Under the pieces are notes generated by a model. It did no database searches, was not told the DNA's origin, and was given only the letters and a program-made list of their open reading frames with translations. Positions 33,965 through 45,516 of a stretch of 64,000 nucleotides of DNA are shown one piece after another (the first letter of the stretch is position 1; each line of letters starts with the position of its first letter). This DNA is from Ectobius pallidus. Lineage: Eukaryota > Arthropoda > Insecta > Blattodea > Ectobiidae. Where the stretch lies: assembly GCA_964059195.1 (NCBI GenBank), contig CAXKWD010000003.1, forward strand, positions 196,068,174 to 196,132,173. Direction: 5' to 3'. The position numbers and the translations under genes were made by a program.

Positions 33965-34853
33965 CAGTGCCTTTTTTTTTATTCGTGGCCGGGCGGTCGG
34001 CTGGAGGTAGCTGCGAGCCCACAGTGCTTCTCGCCGTTCTTGGCTCCCGCCTTTCTCCCCGTCAGTGCACACACACAGCACACCAAACACCAATTTTCTG
34101 GTCATGCAATGGCATTTCGTGTACAATATCGGGGTTTCTGCACTCCAGTATCTGTTGTTTTGTGTCGATACATGACCATGTAAATGAAACCATGCTTCGT
34201 CTGTGAAAAAAAATTAACTTTGGGTCCATAGAGACATCATTAACTTTACCCAACACCCAATTGCAGAAATTTACTCTACTCACAGTATCACGTGGTTGCA
34301 GTTCCTGAACTATGGTTATCTTACATGGTTTTAATTTGATAAGTTTAGTGAATTTCGACGCCGAGAATTGTGAAACCCCCGTTTCCTGTGATAACCTACT
34401 CAGAGATTTTCTTGGGCTACGTTCTAACTTTTGTCCTATCTCATCGATTTTTTTCTCTGTAAGCACACGGCGAATTTTTTTAATTTTTTTTATTTGTTAT
34501 CAAGAACAGAACCCGTTTCTCTGAATCTGTTTACAAGTTTACGAACTGTCTCTCTGTGAGGCTCAGGGATAGCAGGGAATCTGTCTACAAATAGCCGTAT
34601 CACTTCTCTACAGAACTCTGTTTGCACATAGGACTCATACATGAATATGCGGTGTGCTAAAGTAGACACATTTCTTGGCATTATAACAGAACTATCACAA
34701 TTTAACCACAAAGAACAAAACAAGAACCTCCGCTAGCAACGACTGCACTTGCACTGACGGGTAGATAGGCGGGAGCCAGGAACGGTGAGAAGCACTGTGG
34801 GCTCGCAGCTACCTCCAGCCGACCGCCCGGCCACGAGTAAAAAAAAAGGCACT
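33965..34853 (-). mobile_element. Tc1/mariner-type transposon, deletion derivative, 889 bp
   Basis: Terminal repeats of about 95 bp start CAGTGCCTTTTTTTTTA and run through GGCCGGGCGGTCGGCTGG and GCAGCTACCTCC on both ends in inverted orientation. TA at 33963-33964 and 34854-34855, part of TATA at both ends, fits the TA duplication. The interior encodes a broken transposase. It is too short for a complete transposase, so an internal deletion reaches from the catalytic core to the left terminal repeat. Confidence 0.88.
34090..34723 (-). pseudogene. DUF4817/DDE transposase pseudogene
   Basis: The first segment (34723-34490) ends RLFVDRFPAIPEPHRETVRK, the DUF4817-type N-terminal helix-turn-helix common in insect transposases. 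A stop and frameshift follow in an A-rich tract at about 34480-34495. The second segment (34466-34090) has KLERSPRKSLSRLSQETGVS, ELQPRDTVSRVNFCNWVLG and PLHDQKIGVWCAV, matching the second helix-turn-helix and start of the catalytic region. The catalytic region is incomplete and the sequence runs into the terminal repeat. It cannot produce active transposase. Confidence 0.8.
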
Positions 34854-34855
34854 GT

Positions 34856-35261
34856 ATATTCTTCGTTGTCCGAATACCCAACGCATTTTGATTGGCTCGC
34901 GGTCAGCCAATCAGCGGCCGAGCTGCCTCAAGCAATGGTATCGGTAACTAAGGTATATAAGACAAGTTCATGTAATTATCTCATTTTCTGTAAGTAGAAA
35001 TAACAGGCGAAATTACTTACTAAAGAGAATGCTTTCATTTTCAGAAGTTCTATAGCTGGTACTTTACACAGTCATTATTTGTCCATTTGAAAGCGTACAA
35101 ACACAATATTAATTCTGTAATGAGTATAACAAACTACAATAATATTGCATGGCCCACAATATCCTAAACATAACGTATCAAATTGTCACTCCCTTATTGA
35201 AACTGTAAGCCAACTTTGATGGATTCATTTCATTATAGCGATGTCAGTGTAAATAAAATCA
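34856..35261. other. unassigned
   Basis: Contains a GGCTCGCGGTCAGCCAATCAG-like GC-rich patch at about 34892-34912. No gene seen. Confidence 0.35.
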
Positions 35262-36165
35262 GGTAAACTGATATAACAAAGTGCCAGTATGTTTTTCTTG
35301 AATCAATTATAATTGCAATTATGATATGCAGAAAATAAGTTTTTCTAATCAGATTAAAATCGACCAGCGTCAGCAGAACTACAGATTTGTGATACCTTGA
35401 CAATCGCGCACTCACATAAAAATAAAAAGTAAAATTAAAAAAAAAAACATGTAAAATCGGCCGGCTCCGGGATATGATCCCGGGACCTCCAGAATACGAC
35501 TCCAAGGCGTTACCATTTGGCCAACTCAGTCAGTTTGACGGTGTCGTTTAATAAGCATAAGTGAAGGAATAGTGTTAACTGTCAAATTATACCGGTAGAC
35601 AAGAATTAAAAAACATGTGACCTTTAATTAGTAATTACTCTGGTACTGGTCAACCGATTAGGTCCAACATTAATAGGCTTCTTGCCATGGACGTTATAAA
35701 TGCGTATACCAAGTTTCATGAAAATCCGATAAAGCATATTTGAGTTAGCATAATACCATAAAAATGCACTAAATTGGGCATTATTCCGGTACCGGCCAAC
35801 CGATTTTGTCCAATATCAACAGACGTCTTTCCATGTAGATTATAAATGTGTATACCAAGTTTCATGAAAATCCAATAAAGCGTATTTGAGTTATGGCGCT
35901 TTTAAATAAAACACTAAATTGGGTTTGACGCCGTTACCGGCGAACTGATTCGGTTCAATAACAATAGGGTTCTTCCCATGGACATTATAAATGCGTATAC
36001 CAAGTTTCATGAAAATCCGATAAAGCGTATTTGAGTTATGGCGAGTACAGACACACGGACGGACAGACAGACAGACAGACGGACAGACGGATGGACAGAC
36101 GGACAGACATTTTTCGTCCCCCACACACAATCTCATAAAGTACCACACTGGCACTTAATAAATAT
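35262..36165 (+). mobile_element. tandem-module repetitive element, copy 2
   Basis: It has the same left segment (AAATCAGGTAAACTGATATA then AGTGCCAGTATG) and the same right end (TCTCATAAAGTACCACACTGGCACT) as 12224-13115. Between them are three or four modules of about 145 bp with ataccaagtttcatgaaaat and gcgtatttgagttatggcg, then a longer GACGGACAGAC run at 36048-36110. A tRNA-like region lies in its left half. A SINE fragment follows directly. Confidence 0.75.
35459..35545 (-). repeat. degenerate tRNA-like module
   Basis: Minus strand: GACTGAGTTGGCCAAATGGT (A-box-like), then a T-arm CCCGGGATCATATCCCGG. The corresponding place in copy 1 (about 12360-12420) keeps only traces. The tRNA-like module is therefore part of the repeat, not a tRNA gene. 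Confidence 0.5.
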
Positions 36166-36172
36166 AACTTAT

Positions 36173-36257
36173 ATCTAGCCGGGCCCGGGCGGCTTGGATC
36201 ACTTAAATCCTAAAAGGGAGAGGTAAAACTAACACAAAGAAAGAAAGAAAGAAATCT
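36173..36257 (+). mobile_element. SINE 3' fragment (family of 13944-14397)
   Basis: GCCCGGGCGGCTTGGATCAC, then TAAATCCTAAAAGGGAGAGG and a GAAA-repeat tail match the last 80 bp of the full SINE. Confidence 0.85.
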
Positions 36258-36288
36258 AGCCGTTCAATAATTAAACGCTGTTGATATA

Positions 36289-37062
36289 CAGGGTGTCCGG
36301 CAAAGACCTGACGAAAAAGAAATATTTATATATATGAAACTATTGCATTTATTGACGTGGTGTTTTCACGGTTACAAAGAGAAACACGATAAGTTTTAAT
36401 ATGCCTCTATGTGAGCACCATTTGTGGCCCGATACTCAATTTCGTGCCGGTGTGACTGGTGCTACTGAATCATAGATTCGGCCACGCAAATCTGCATTAT
36501 CGGTCACAGGCGTGCGATACACTTTGTCTTTCACAAAACCCCAGAGAAAGAAATGCAGTGGGGCCATGTCAGGTGACCTTGGTGGCCATGGACTGTGGAT
36601 TCTGGCATTTGCAGTTGTCTTGCCCCCTCACGAATGGATTTCCTCGGGCTTCTTAAAAAAACAGCCCGTACCCTTTCAATGTCATTGTCGTTTATGCGCG
36701 ATTTCTTTGCCTTTCCCTGCTGTGACTCAACATTACCTATCTCCATTGCTTGTGCCAATGAAGGATGCTGTTTCGGGCGGGAGGATTTCGGCCTTTGTCT
36801 GTTCGGAAACGACGTTGTAGCCTACGCACAACTTGCATTCCCAGTTCTCAGAATAAGATTGACTACACACGCTGCGCAGAACAAGCTTTTTCTCGTTTCT
36901 CCTCGTGCAACAACAATGTGCATGCTCATGCGCATTACGGGATGCTACAAAACAAAACTTTTTGAGTTTGTCTTTCTAACTGTGACAATACTGAGGTTGT
37001 AACTGTAATAGTTTCTGAAATATAATTATTTCTTTTTCGTCAGGTCTTTCCCGGACACGGTG
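36289..37062 (-). mobile_element. Tc1/mariner-type transposon, deletion derivative, 774 bp
   Basis: Termini CAGGGTGTCCGGCAAAGACC and the complement of CACCGTGTCCGGGAAAGACC are inverted repeats extending about 36 bp (CTGACGAAAAAGAAATA). They are flanked by TA (36287-36288 and 37063-37064). Two pieces of a DUF4817-family transposase remain inside on the minus strand. Confidence 0.88.
36400..36758 (-). pseudogene. transposase pseudogene, middle deleted
   Basis: The 75-codon frame at 36758-36531 has FLRSPRKSIREGARQLQMP (helix-turn-helix). It then jumps to HLTWPHCISFSGVL. Adjacent frames give WPPRSPDMAPLHFFLWGFVK, DKVYRTPVTDNADLRGRIYD and a final TGAHIE-like segment. These are the N-terminal and extreme C-terminal parts of the same transposase type; the catalytic centre between them is gone. 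Confidence 0.78.
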
Positions 37063-37064
37063 TA

Positions 37065-37432
37065 TTATTGTGCATAATATGGAAGTGTACTGCTACCGAT
37101 ATCTAGGCTACATTATATTTTTATGCAACTCTTTTTCAGTTTAAACGTTGCTGTGAAAGCAAATAGACCTAATGTAATTCCTGACAGACTGATTTCAGAT
37201 TGAATTTAATTCATTCATAACCTATCTTACTGCTGCTTTAAACCTGAAACATGTCAGCGAATCGTAGACCTACTAAGACATCATTAATATTATTGCTAGC
37301 GCATTTTGTGAAATGTTGACATATTTTAAGAATTTCTTATATCAATGTTTACGAGTATGAATTAAGGTTCAGCATCAAACTTTAGACCTTTGTTCTTTAG
37401 TAAGCTCTGCTTAATGAATCGATCTGGATCTA
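37065..37432. other. unassigned
   Basis: No feature recognised. Confidence 0.35.
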
Positions 37433-37560
37433 ACTCGGAGATCGATTGCAAAAATAACTTAATTTCTGCATATCATAATTGCAATTATCACTGATTAAAG
37501 CAAAGCATTCTGGCACTTTGTTACATCAGTTTACCTGATTTTATTTATTTATAAGTTAAT
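37433..37560 (-). repeat. left-end fragment of the tandem-module element
   Basis: In reverse it reads AAATCAGGTAAACTGATGTA, CAAAGTGCCAGAATGC and GCAATTATGATATGCAGAAA, the left segment of the elements at 12224 and 35262. Confidence 0.75.
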
Positions 37561-37632
37561 GTTTATCATCATCTACATTTTTTTTGTGTCCTATGTGTAA
37601 GTCATCACATAATAAAAGTAGTTTCCTACAAG

Positions 37633-37945
37633 GCCGCCTGCGTGGTCTTGTGGTTGGCCATGCCGACTACATATCCCCAGGCCCGGGTTCGATTTCCGGT
37701 ACCTCCTGGGATTTTTCTGAGCTAGGGAGTTTTGAAACGGGGTGCACTCGGCCTCGTGATTCAAACTGAGGAGCTGCTTGATACAGAAGTAATGACTTCG
37801 GTCACGGATAAGACCAGTAACGGCCGTGGGTGTCGGCATACTGCCTCCCACTTATGCCATCTGCCTTCGCTAGATGACGCGCAGCGTTCGGGTGGTGAGC
37901 CTACTCCCTTCAGGGAGCAGCACCTCGGACTTTAGTTTTACTTTT
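37633..37945 (+). mobile_element. tRNA-derived SINE, full length, 313 bp
   Basis: The tRNA head has A-box CGTGGTCTTGTGGTTGGCC and B-box GGGTTCGATTTCC. The body contains TCGTGATTCAAACTGAGGA, AACGGCCGTGGGTGTCGG and CTAGATGACGCGCAGCG, and the end is TTTAGTTTTACTTTT. A 7-bp duplication CTACAAG flanks it (37626-37632 and 37946-37952). Other members: 27950-28125, 57420-57505 and 61135-61965. Confidence 0.88.
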
Positions 37946-38094
37946 CTACAAGTACAACAGATATTCCCTAAGAATGCAATAAAGAAAGCAATATTTACGT
38001 CAGAGCTTATGCAATATGAACGAAGAATTCTTATCACGTTATTAAATGATCATTTATGACAAACGTTATGGAATATACTGACAGAGTCTTCATA

Positions 38095-38770
38095 CGAGGG
38101 GTATTCCGAAAGTAAGTTTCGTCAATGTATGGCAGGAGCGGCGTGTTCACCAGGGGAACCAAACAAACGCCAGACGAATCCTCACCCGTGGCTGGTTCCA
38201 CGACGGAAGTGGCGTCAGCGGAGGAGGCATGACGCAGGCGCACTGCGCCGTAGAAGAGCGAGTCGCAGCAGACTGGCGTGCCGCGGGTTTTAGTGTACCG
38301 CTCACGATGGCACGAGAGATTTGGCGCCACTGCCATGTACCGCTATCTCCCCTCTTTCAAACGAGCCATTGCTGCAGCCGCTGAACCTTTTATTGTCCGA
38401 GATAGAGCTGTTTGAAATTGATCTCCCGATTTCCGTCCTCGCAAAGTGCGGCCTCCACGAACCCATCTCGCACAAACCTTATGGAACATCAATTTGTCAC
38501 TCAAAATGGTCTGTATGGAACCTTTAGTAATGTCAGGAAGCTGAGGTGGAGCAGGCTGTGCGCCAATTCCTTGCATCGCAGGGCACCGAGTTTTACCACA
38601 GTGGGTTCTTCAAACTGATCGCACGCTACGATAAATGTCTCAATGTCGCTGGCGACTATGTCGAAAAATAGTGCACGGTGTATAGGTCATGCTGCCATGC
38701 TGTATTGCTTTTGGGTCAATAAAGTGCCCGTGTGACAAACTGACGAAACTTACTTTCGGAATACCCCTCG
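38095..38770 (+). mobile_element. mariner element with internally scrambled transposase
   Basis: Terminal repeats CGAGGGGTATTCCGAAAGTA and complement, about 30 bp, are flanked by TA (38093-38094 and 38771-38772). At 38561-38671 the plus strand encodes RQFLASQGTEFYHSGFFKLI, then ARYDKCLNVAGDYVEK and a stop: the transposase C-terminus. At about 38560-38440 the minus strand encodes PDITKGSIQTILSDKLMFHK followed by VCARWV, the N-terminal helix-turn-helix region. So an internal segment is inverted and the catalytic core is lost. Confidence 0.82.
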
Positions 38771-39526
38771 TAATTTAGGTGTAGAAACCATATAACAAAA
38801 GTATAGGTGTACCGAGGGAGGGCTAGGCCTTCACTTCAGAAGAATATCCTGAAAGAACTTAACAAAATATTAATTTAAGAGACGTAGCATTCGGTGGTTA
38901 CATGAAGGTGTTAATCAAATTTGGTTGCTTTTTACCACTATCTTTCAGAAAACAAGTAGCTCCTGTAACTGATGTATTATTCCGATTATTTTATCAAACC
39001 AGATTTAAAGCTCTTTAACATTTTTCAGCGAACACTTCTGAAGAATAATGATGTTGAAGTCACTTGCTAATGCTACGGGGATTTGTAAATCCTTTTTAAC
39101 GATGTAAACTTTGAAACGCCTGTTCCCCTGTAGAGACATCGTTACTCCTCTCTGTCCTTTTAAACAAGAAGTGCCTGAAGACATTTCAAACGCAAAACTC
39201 TCGTCTTCTTTCTATTGCGCTTTTACGCCTTTTGATGAAGTATTGCATGTTTTGTTGTAGTCACCCCGTAAGAAAGGATCTTATACTATACGTACAAGCA
39301 TCCTGGTACATAATTTCTACATCTATTAAAGATGACATTGTTCTTAGATATATAGGCTATAAAAAAGAAAGCGCTGGAATACTGTAGTTAGGCCTAATTG
39401 TAAAGAGATCAGGTGAAAGCTTTCATGATTTTTATAACATATTATAGAACTGCACTCTTCTAACTGTGCCCAAAATATTCCTTGCAAATAAATAAAAATA
39501 AAACAATGGATTACAATTGGAATAAT
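38771..39526. other. no recognised feature
   Basis: A+T-rich noncoding sequence. Confidence 0.4.
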
Positions 39527-39530
39527 TTAA

Positions 39531-40631
39531 GGGTTCCAGGTATGCTCTATACGGGCAATGTTAAAATCACGAAATTCAGATATCATTTTCTGTAGAACTA
39601 CTTAAGATGTCACAATGAAACTTTTACAGAAATTAAAATATACCTTCTTACACACATTAACATGAGTTGTTCTTTAAATATACTTTAGTTTATAAGTTAT
39701 AATTTTTTCACTATCGGCTCATTTTAATATTAAAAAAATCTTGTTAATCATCCTATAACTTTTTATTCAATCTAAATATTTTGAAACAGCCATGTTAAAA
39801 TGTGTATCTAACACTAACAAGTGACTGGTGTAAAGTTAAGCGATCTAAGATTGATAATTTTAGAGAAAAATATACTTTTCTGAAAAAGAATTAAATTTTG
39901 GTAAACGAGCTTTAAAAATAAAATTAACATTTTTAGTGCATTTCAAGATTAGCCTATATGAAGGATTATCAGGTTAATCTTCATTTTCATCCTCTAGATG
40001 TCTTTTTAGACTACTCCTGTGCTGCCTAGCAAGTTTTTTAAAAATTAATTTGGGCCTTCTCTGCAGCTTTCCTGAAGCCATGCCTTTCCCAATGAAGCGA
40101 AACATATAGAGAAAACATATGTTTATTTTATGCGTTTTTATCATGCTCATCATTTATTGGCAGTTGGTTATAGTTAGAAAATGTGAGTTTGTTGTCACGG
40201 GTTTTACTCACAATGCAAATTCACAGGAAAAGCGAACATTCTTCACACAAAGAACAAGTTCAACTTTCACTGCATTTTTTGAACCTCACACTATTTTTAA
40301 TCATATCAGGTAAGATGTTTACGAACACTATATTGTGATGAAAATTGTGTTGCCAGATAACAGTGTGACCACACATTCTTCATCAGTGCAGCCACAACAC
40401 ATTATTTCCATAGTGAGTGGGATATTTGAAAAAGAGAATTTGGGGATTTAGCAAATATGAACTGTCTGCATGTTCACAAAACAGTGTGTAAACTTATTTT
40501 CATTAATATGCTTTTAATAGTTATAAATTACCCACAAATATGATCCATACATGGAATTAATCAGAAAAAAATGAATATTTTTAATATAAAAACAAGAAAT
40601 GCCCATTTAAAAAAATTCCTACCGAGTCCCC
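39531..40631. mobile_element. possible TTAA-flanked transposon, 1.1 kb
   Basis: TTAA at 39527-39530 is followed by GGGTTCCAGGTATG. TTAA at 40632-40635 is preceded by CCTACCGAGTCCCC. The ends are imperfect inverted repeats. TTAA duplications are used by piggyBac and Kolobok elements. No transposase frame is present. Tentative. Confidence 0.45.
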
Positions 40632-40752
40632 TTAATCCATTCAACAAGAGATAATAATATTATTTAAACTAAAGCCAGTCTAACACAGAGTTATTGAACA
40701 AATAGAAAGTTTATAGAAATATGTTAACTCGAGCCATAGAAACGTGAAAGCC

Positions 40753-41815
40753 ATATCGTTCGTGGGCTGCAATAGTGGCACAACTGAAAAAAATCAGAAG
40801 CTGAGATAAATGAGTTTGAAGTTTCACCTTGTATTGAAATGCATCATTCATAGGATTCATTGATGGAATAAGTGGCAAACGGTACTAAATGGCTCCGTAA
40901 GGGTTCAGTTAATAATAACATCATAACAATTTTACCCCCGCACCCTCCTTGTTGTTTTCAGGACTCATTTTTTGAGATGTGCCACTATTGCTGAATGTTT
41001 CTAATACATTACATTGGGCTATCTTGGAAGTTTGTGGCTTATGAAACGAATGTACAGGCAAAAAAGTAAGCTTTATTAATGATGTAAACAAATTGTTAAA
41101 AAAGTGTAACGAGTAACCAAGTTGCAACACCAAAACCATAACCATAGTCATGTTAAGTTGCAACAACAGCACAATTCGTGAAGTACACCAGAGATGTCCC
41201 GCAGAAAACAATTCAACACTTCTGCAACACTGGCACAACTTGAAAAGTGTCACTGTCAACCTTCAGATCGCATTTAACAGCACATATACGTAGTACTTAA
41301 TAATCTTTTTCATGTCCTATGTTAATTTCAGTTTCTATCACTTAATGCTTTTATGTAACTCAATCATATTTGTAACAATTAATTTCTTTTTATCATTTAA
41401 TGTATCTTAATGTATCTTAATTATTCAAGTATATATGTTCTAATTTTTTCTTTGTATTTAATGTTCGTTTCTTGTATTCATGTATATCAGTTCTTTCTTA
41501 ATTTATTTTTAATCATTATTATTGTTAACATTATGTATTTCATGTTTTTGCCCTGGCTGAGTGGTAGAGAAGGCCTTATGGCCTTAATTCCGCCAGGTTA
41601 AATAAATAAATAAATAAATATTGCAGCCAGAGTAAATAACAAAGCAGAGCATGCAACAGCGACACTTCTGTCATCTGTTTGTAGAATACTGTACTATAAA
41701 ATATGCCGCTGTTGGTGCTGGAAAGTAGACCAACCTGCAATTCTGAAGAGTGCATTCATTAACTCAAAATTCGTAAATTTTGAGTTGTGCCACTAATGCA
41801 GCCCACGAGCGATAT
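40753..41815. mobile_element. inverted-repeat element split by a LINE 3' end
   Basis: ATATCGTTCGTGGGCTGCA at 40753 pairs with TGCAGCCCACGAGCGATAT ending at 41815. The inverted similarity continues through TAGTGGCACAACT. The interior includes a LINE 3' end in plus orientation. No transposase is seen. Confidence 0.7.
41280..41622 (+). mobile_element. LINE 3' UTR with (AAAT)n tail
   Basis: It ends CCCTGGCTGAGTGGTAGAGA, AGGCCTTATGGCCTTAATTC and CGCCAGG, then AAATAAATAAATAAATA. A GC-rich inverted motif (CCTGGC...GCCAGG, with AAGGCCTTATGGCCTT inside) plus a short repeat tail is typical of a CR1-like 3' terminus. The left limit is uncertain and no coding part is kept. Confidence 0.65.
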
Positions 41816-42883
41816 AATGCAGATAGATTTATTAAAAATATGAAAAATCTGAAAGAAATATGAACAAGCTACCATCTCTATTTTTGATATAATGGGATGG
41901 CAGATTAGAGATTAAGCACCAAAGTATGTGGAAACACAATACAGAACTTTGGTCTCTTCCAAAGTATGAGATTCCAGTGATGAATATTGACTGCTAGTGT
42001 TTGAGACTTCAAGATCTAACTACTCAAATACTCGTATTTCAGCTCATCTGCATGACTGTATTAGCTGCGTAAACATTTGAACGTTAATTTCAGCTAAGGA
42101 AAGAAAATTATGAATTCTGGATAAAAAGCATAGTAGGCCTAGTTAGTATACTATTGTTTTACATTCCGCTGGTGGCAATCCAGTTGTAAGAAATTCTATT
42201 CAGCGAGTCAAGAAAGAATATTTAGCTGTGATGTGATCAAGATCATAGCTAACCCAGAGAAACAAACACTCTTCGACGCAAGAAGTTAAATTTCATCATC
42301 TTACACACAAAATTTCCTATCCTTTAATTTTTTTTTTAGCGATGCCCAGCCAAAATTTAATATTTTGTTGTTGTTATTATTATTATTATTATTGCAACAT
42401 TTACTAATTATTACAAATTACAAAATACAAATTAGTATTATAAAATTATTTCAAATATAAATAATATAAACACAATTATTACAATTAAAAAAGAGTATTA
42501 TTAACCCCGCATTGTGACGGGCTATTCTTACTTTATACTATAAAGTTCCCTAACTTCTTGGATTAAATCTTCGCCAAAATTCTTCGCCAAAATCTGTGAC
42601 GACTAATATGTGATTATTCTCAATCGTAGTATATAAGTTTACTGAACTCCTACAAAACAAGGTCACTCATACACCTGTCGTGTCATCATAACACTGCCTG
42701 CATAGTCCACATTCCAACGTTCAGTACGACTACCTTTGTCACCGGGTGATTGCAAATTTCCTACTCTCAGTCTACTTTCTCTCTCTTTTAACAAATTACC
42801 CAGTTTTGATAATATTGATGAAAATTTCTATTAACGGGCGCCATCATCAATACGCTTCCTCTTTTCTTTTTTATTATGTATCA
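41816..42883. other. unassigned, low complexity
   Basis: Contains an ATT microsatellite (about 42368-42393) and several A/T tracts. No coding frame recognised. It borders the 3' LTR of the large retrotransposon. Confidence 0.4.
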
Positions 42884-45516
42884 GCCCAGTCACAAATTAA
42901 ATTATAGATACACAGGCTATGTACCTACATGCCCCTCGACTAGCTTTTAAATTAACAGTGGAGACGGGAGTTGGGTTCGGATTTACCTTTTCGTTTTTTT
43001 TTATTCTGCTTCTTCTTTTTCTCCTTTTTCAATACTCACTACCAAAGTATGTAACTTAGCACAAAAATCAGCGACTCTCAAACCATTACAAGGATAAGGG
43101 TCAAAAATCTGAACTTCACGTTAATTTACTTTGCATAACAATAACCATAATTTATTTAATATATTATTTTTTTTTTCTTTTTTCAACAATAACAATCTTA
43201 TATACAATAAATTACATTTACACTACATTAACCATTCAACACTTTTATTGGTAGGATAATATTTGATTATTCAAGGTTAGTATACCCAATTTTAACTATA
43301 TAAGTACGTTCTCTGTTCAACAATAACAAATCCTTAATTAATTACTTTAATTTTCTTTTTTTTCTTTTCAGGTATCTACTAGAACGTCTTGTATTATTCT
43401 TCTAATTTACTACTGACTTGTGTAGTCATTTACATTTGCAACTTCAGGATAGTTCAATATATATATTATACTGGGTTTTTTTTTTCTCTTGAATAAATAA
43501 AGGTTTTCAATTCATAATCCAGTCCTTACTCTACAGATTACACTCAATAATCCCACCTATGTCTCCTATATTAGTCTACTAGTCAGCTTAGTCCATGAAG
43601 AATTGTATTTAAAGATAGATAGAAAAGACAGTCTCATGAAGAAAGAAATAGAAGTTTAGGCCTATACCCACAGAGTGACTGTGGCGATAGACCACCGATA
43701 CAGGAGCGGCGTCTAGATCTTGAGTTACAAACAATCTGACTCCTCTCCTGCAACCGGGAAAATATTAATGGGCCGCAAACAAAAATAAAATTTTGTAAAT
43801 CGATGTCAGAGGTCCCTGACACTCTCTCCTAGAGGCACGTGGGGCCGTTGTTCGCCTCCAACATCGATGGCTTTCACAATCTCTCATAAATTTCTTTTCT
43901 TTATATGTTACTGGTATAGGCCTTGCCTACTACCAGATTTTATTTGTTTGATTCGGGATACTTCCGGCGTTCCCTCACCTCACCCTTACAATCTCTAGTA
44001 CTTGCTAATAAACTACTTATCATCAGTACACTACTCGCAATTACCTATTCTCCTCTTTCTAACCTAACCAATCATTTGTTGTTATCTTTCAACTCACTCT
44101 CCTCTTTCTAACCTGACCAGTCATCAGCTATTATCTTTTAACCCCTTTCTTTCTTTAAGTAGAGTTCCCTTCAGCTTATACCATTGATTTAATTCACTCG
44201 GTGGTTATTCTAGTTTTCCTACTTCTTACGTTACTACTCTTTAGCATGGGCACCCAATCTTCTTTTGTCTCTAAATTCCCTAGAATTCTAACTGAAACTA
44301 ATTCACGCCCAGATTAGTAAGCTTCTCTATAACCCCTTTAGTGACTTCTACTTCTACCCTAACATGTAAATTTTCCAATGGTACACACCTAATGCACTAC
44401 CACTCGTAGGCCTTCTTTTGCCCTTCAATCTTTCCACTTCTTATCCCCCTCTACCATATTCCATACACCTTCACTTGTAGATAAATCTCAAAAAAAAACA
44501 TAACTTAACATTACAGGCCAGCATGAAATCTATTTATAGATAGTCACCCGTCACCTGAAAGAAACCCAAGTGGGAGGGGCCCTCGTAAGAAGTACTAAGC
44601 ATGCCCCTTAATTACCTTTCTTCCTTACTCCCCTCGCGTCCTGTCTCAAAAATAACAAAGTTTCTATGAGCATCACCAATTACCCCTAGCTATGTATTCA
44701 TTCGTGGGGCAATCACCCATAAAACCCCAAAGTGAAGAGATCTATCTGTGGCATTCAACGGTTAGGCTCTTGACTGCTCTTTTATAATTAACTTAGACCA
44801 GAAATAGAAAATAGTTGGATTACTGGATTTCACCACTTTACTTCTAGAATTCTCACTTCTATATTTCTATTCTATTCTTCTATCATACCATACGGCGTCT
44901 AATCGCCATACATGACTTAGAAACCATCCTTAAAAAAAGGAATATCTCAGTTTTCTCACTCCCCAAACAATAAGAAAAGTCTAGACGATTATACTCAACC
45001 AGTGATGTCCAACTTATCCTCCGATCCTGAGTTGTCTTCCATTACTTCCTGATGTCCATATCTGCTCTTATTCAGAGCGAGCAGTCACGACTCACTCTCA
45101 CAGCTGATGTTCGCTGTAGCGGTGTCTCGTACTGGCCGACTTGGTGTATTCTTCTGATTAATGACTATCTCCATATAGTCGTGTCAAGGAAGTTCACAAC
45201 CAGAATTTCCTTAGATGAAAGTCTGACACACCATCATGCCAGAACGCCTCTACCGCTGTCACACATCCCAATCTCGTCTTCTCCCTTCTGCCTTTTCAAC
45301 TTCTCTCTCTCGTAGTCAGGCACGTACTCCTCCTGTCTTTTTGGGATCAGCTCTTCTCCCGTCGACTCACCGTCGGCGCATGCGCACTTCTCTTTTTTTC
45401 TGTAATTCAAAATAAATTCAGGGCAGTATCGATTAATCGAAGTCTCCCAAACCCTTCCTTTGTTTAGAAATGGTTTGCTATCGTTTATTATGCACGTAGC
45501 CATTCGCTACGTGACA
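42884..45516 (-). repeat. 3' LTR, 2,633 bp
   Basis: It starts TGTCACGTAGCGAATGG on the minus strand and ends near GTGACTGGGC. It has TG at the outer start but no CA at the other end, which is atypical. Length is large for the family. Short frames inside are present identically in both LTRs. Confidence 0.92.
45234..45503 (-). CDS. 89-codon ORF in U3 of the 3' LTR
   Basis: It starts 13 bp inside the LTR and about 107 bp after the pol stop, so it is in the full-length transcript's 3' region. The protein is hydrophilic and charged (KKEKCACADGESTGEELIPK, KRQEEYVPDYEREKLKRQKG) with no signal peptide or membrane segment. It resembles nothing I recognise, and it may be fortuitous. U3-encoded proteins downstream of the main genes are known in some retroviruses, which is why it is listed. 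An identical copy is in the 5' LTR. Confidence 0.25.
   Translation of the reverse strand: MATCIINDSKPFLNKGRVWETSINRYCPEFILNYRKKEKCACADGESTGEELIPKRQEEYVPDYEREKLKRQKGEDEIGMCDSGRGVLA

Noticed and set aside
33938..34206. Frames across the left end of the DUF4817-type element
   Set aside because: They translate terminal inverted repeat sequence.
43634..45315. Short frames in the LTRs (62, 62 and 87 codons) that recur at 51509-53190
   Set aside because: They recur only because the LTRs are identical. There is no domain and their position or strand does not suit expression. The 89-codon U3 frame is kept only as a low-confidence candidate.
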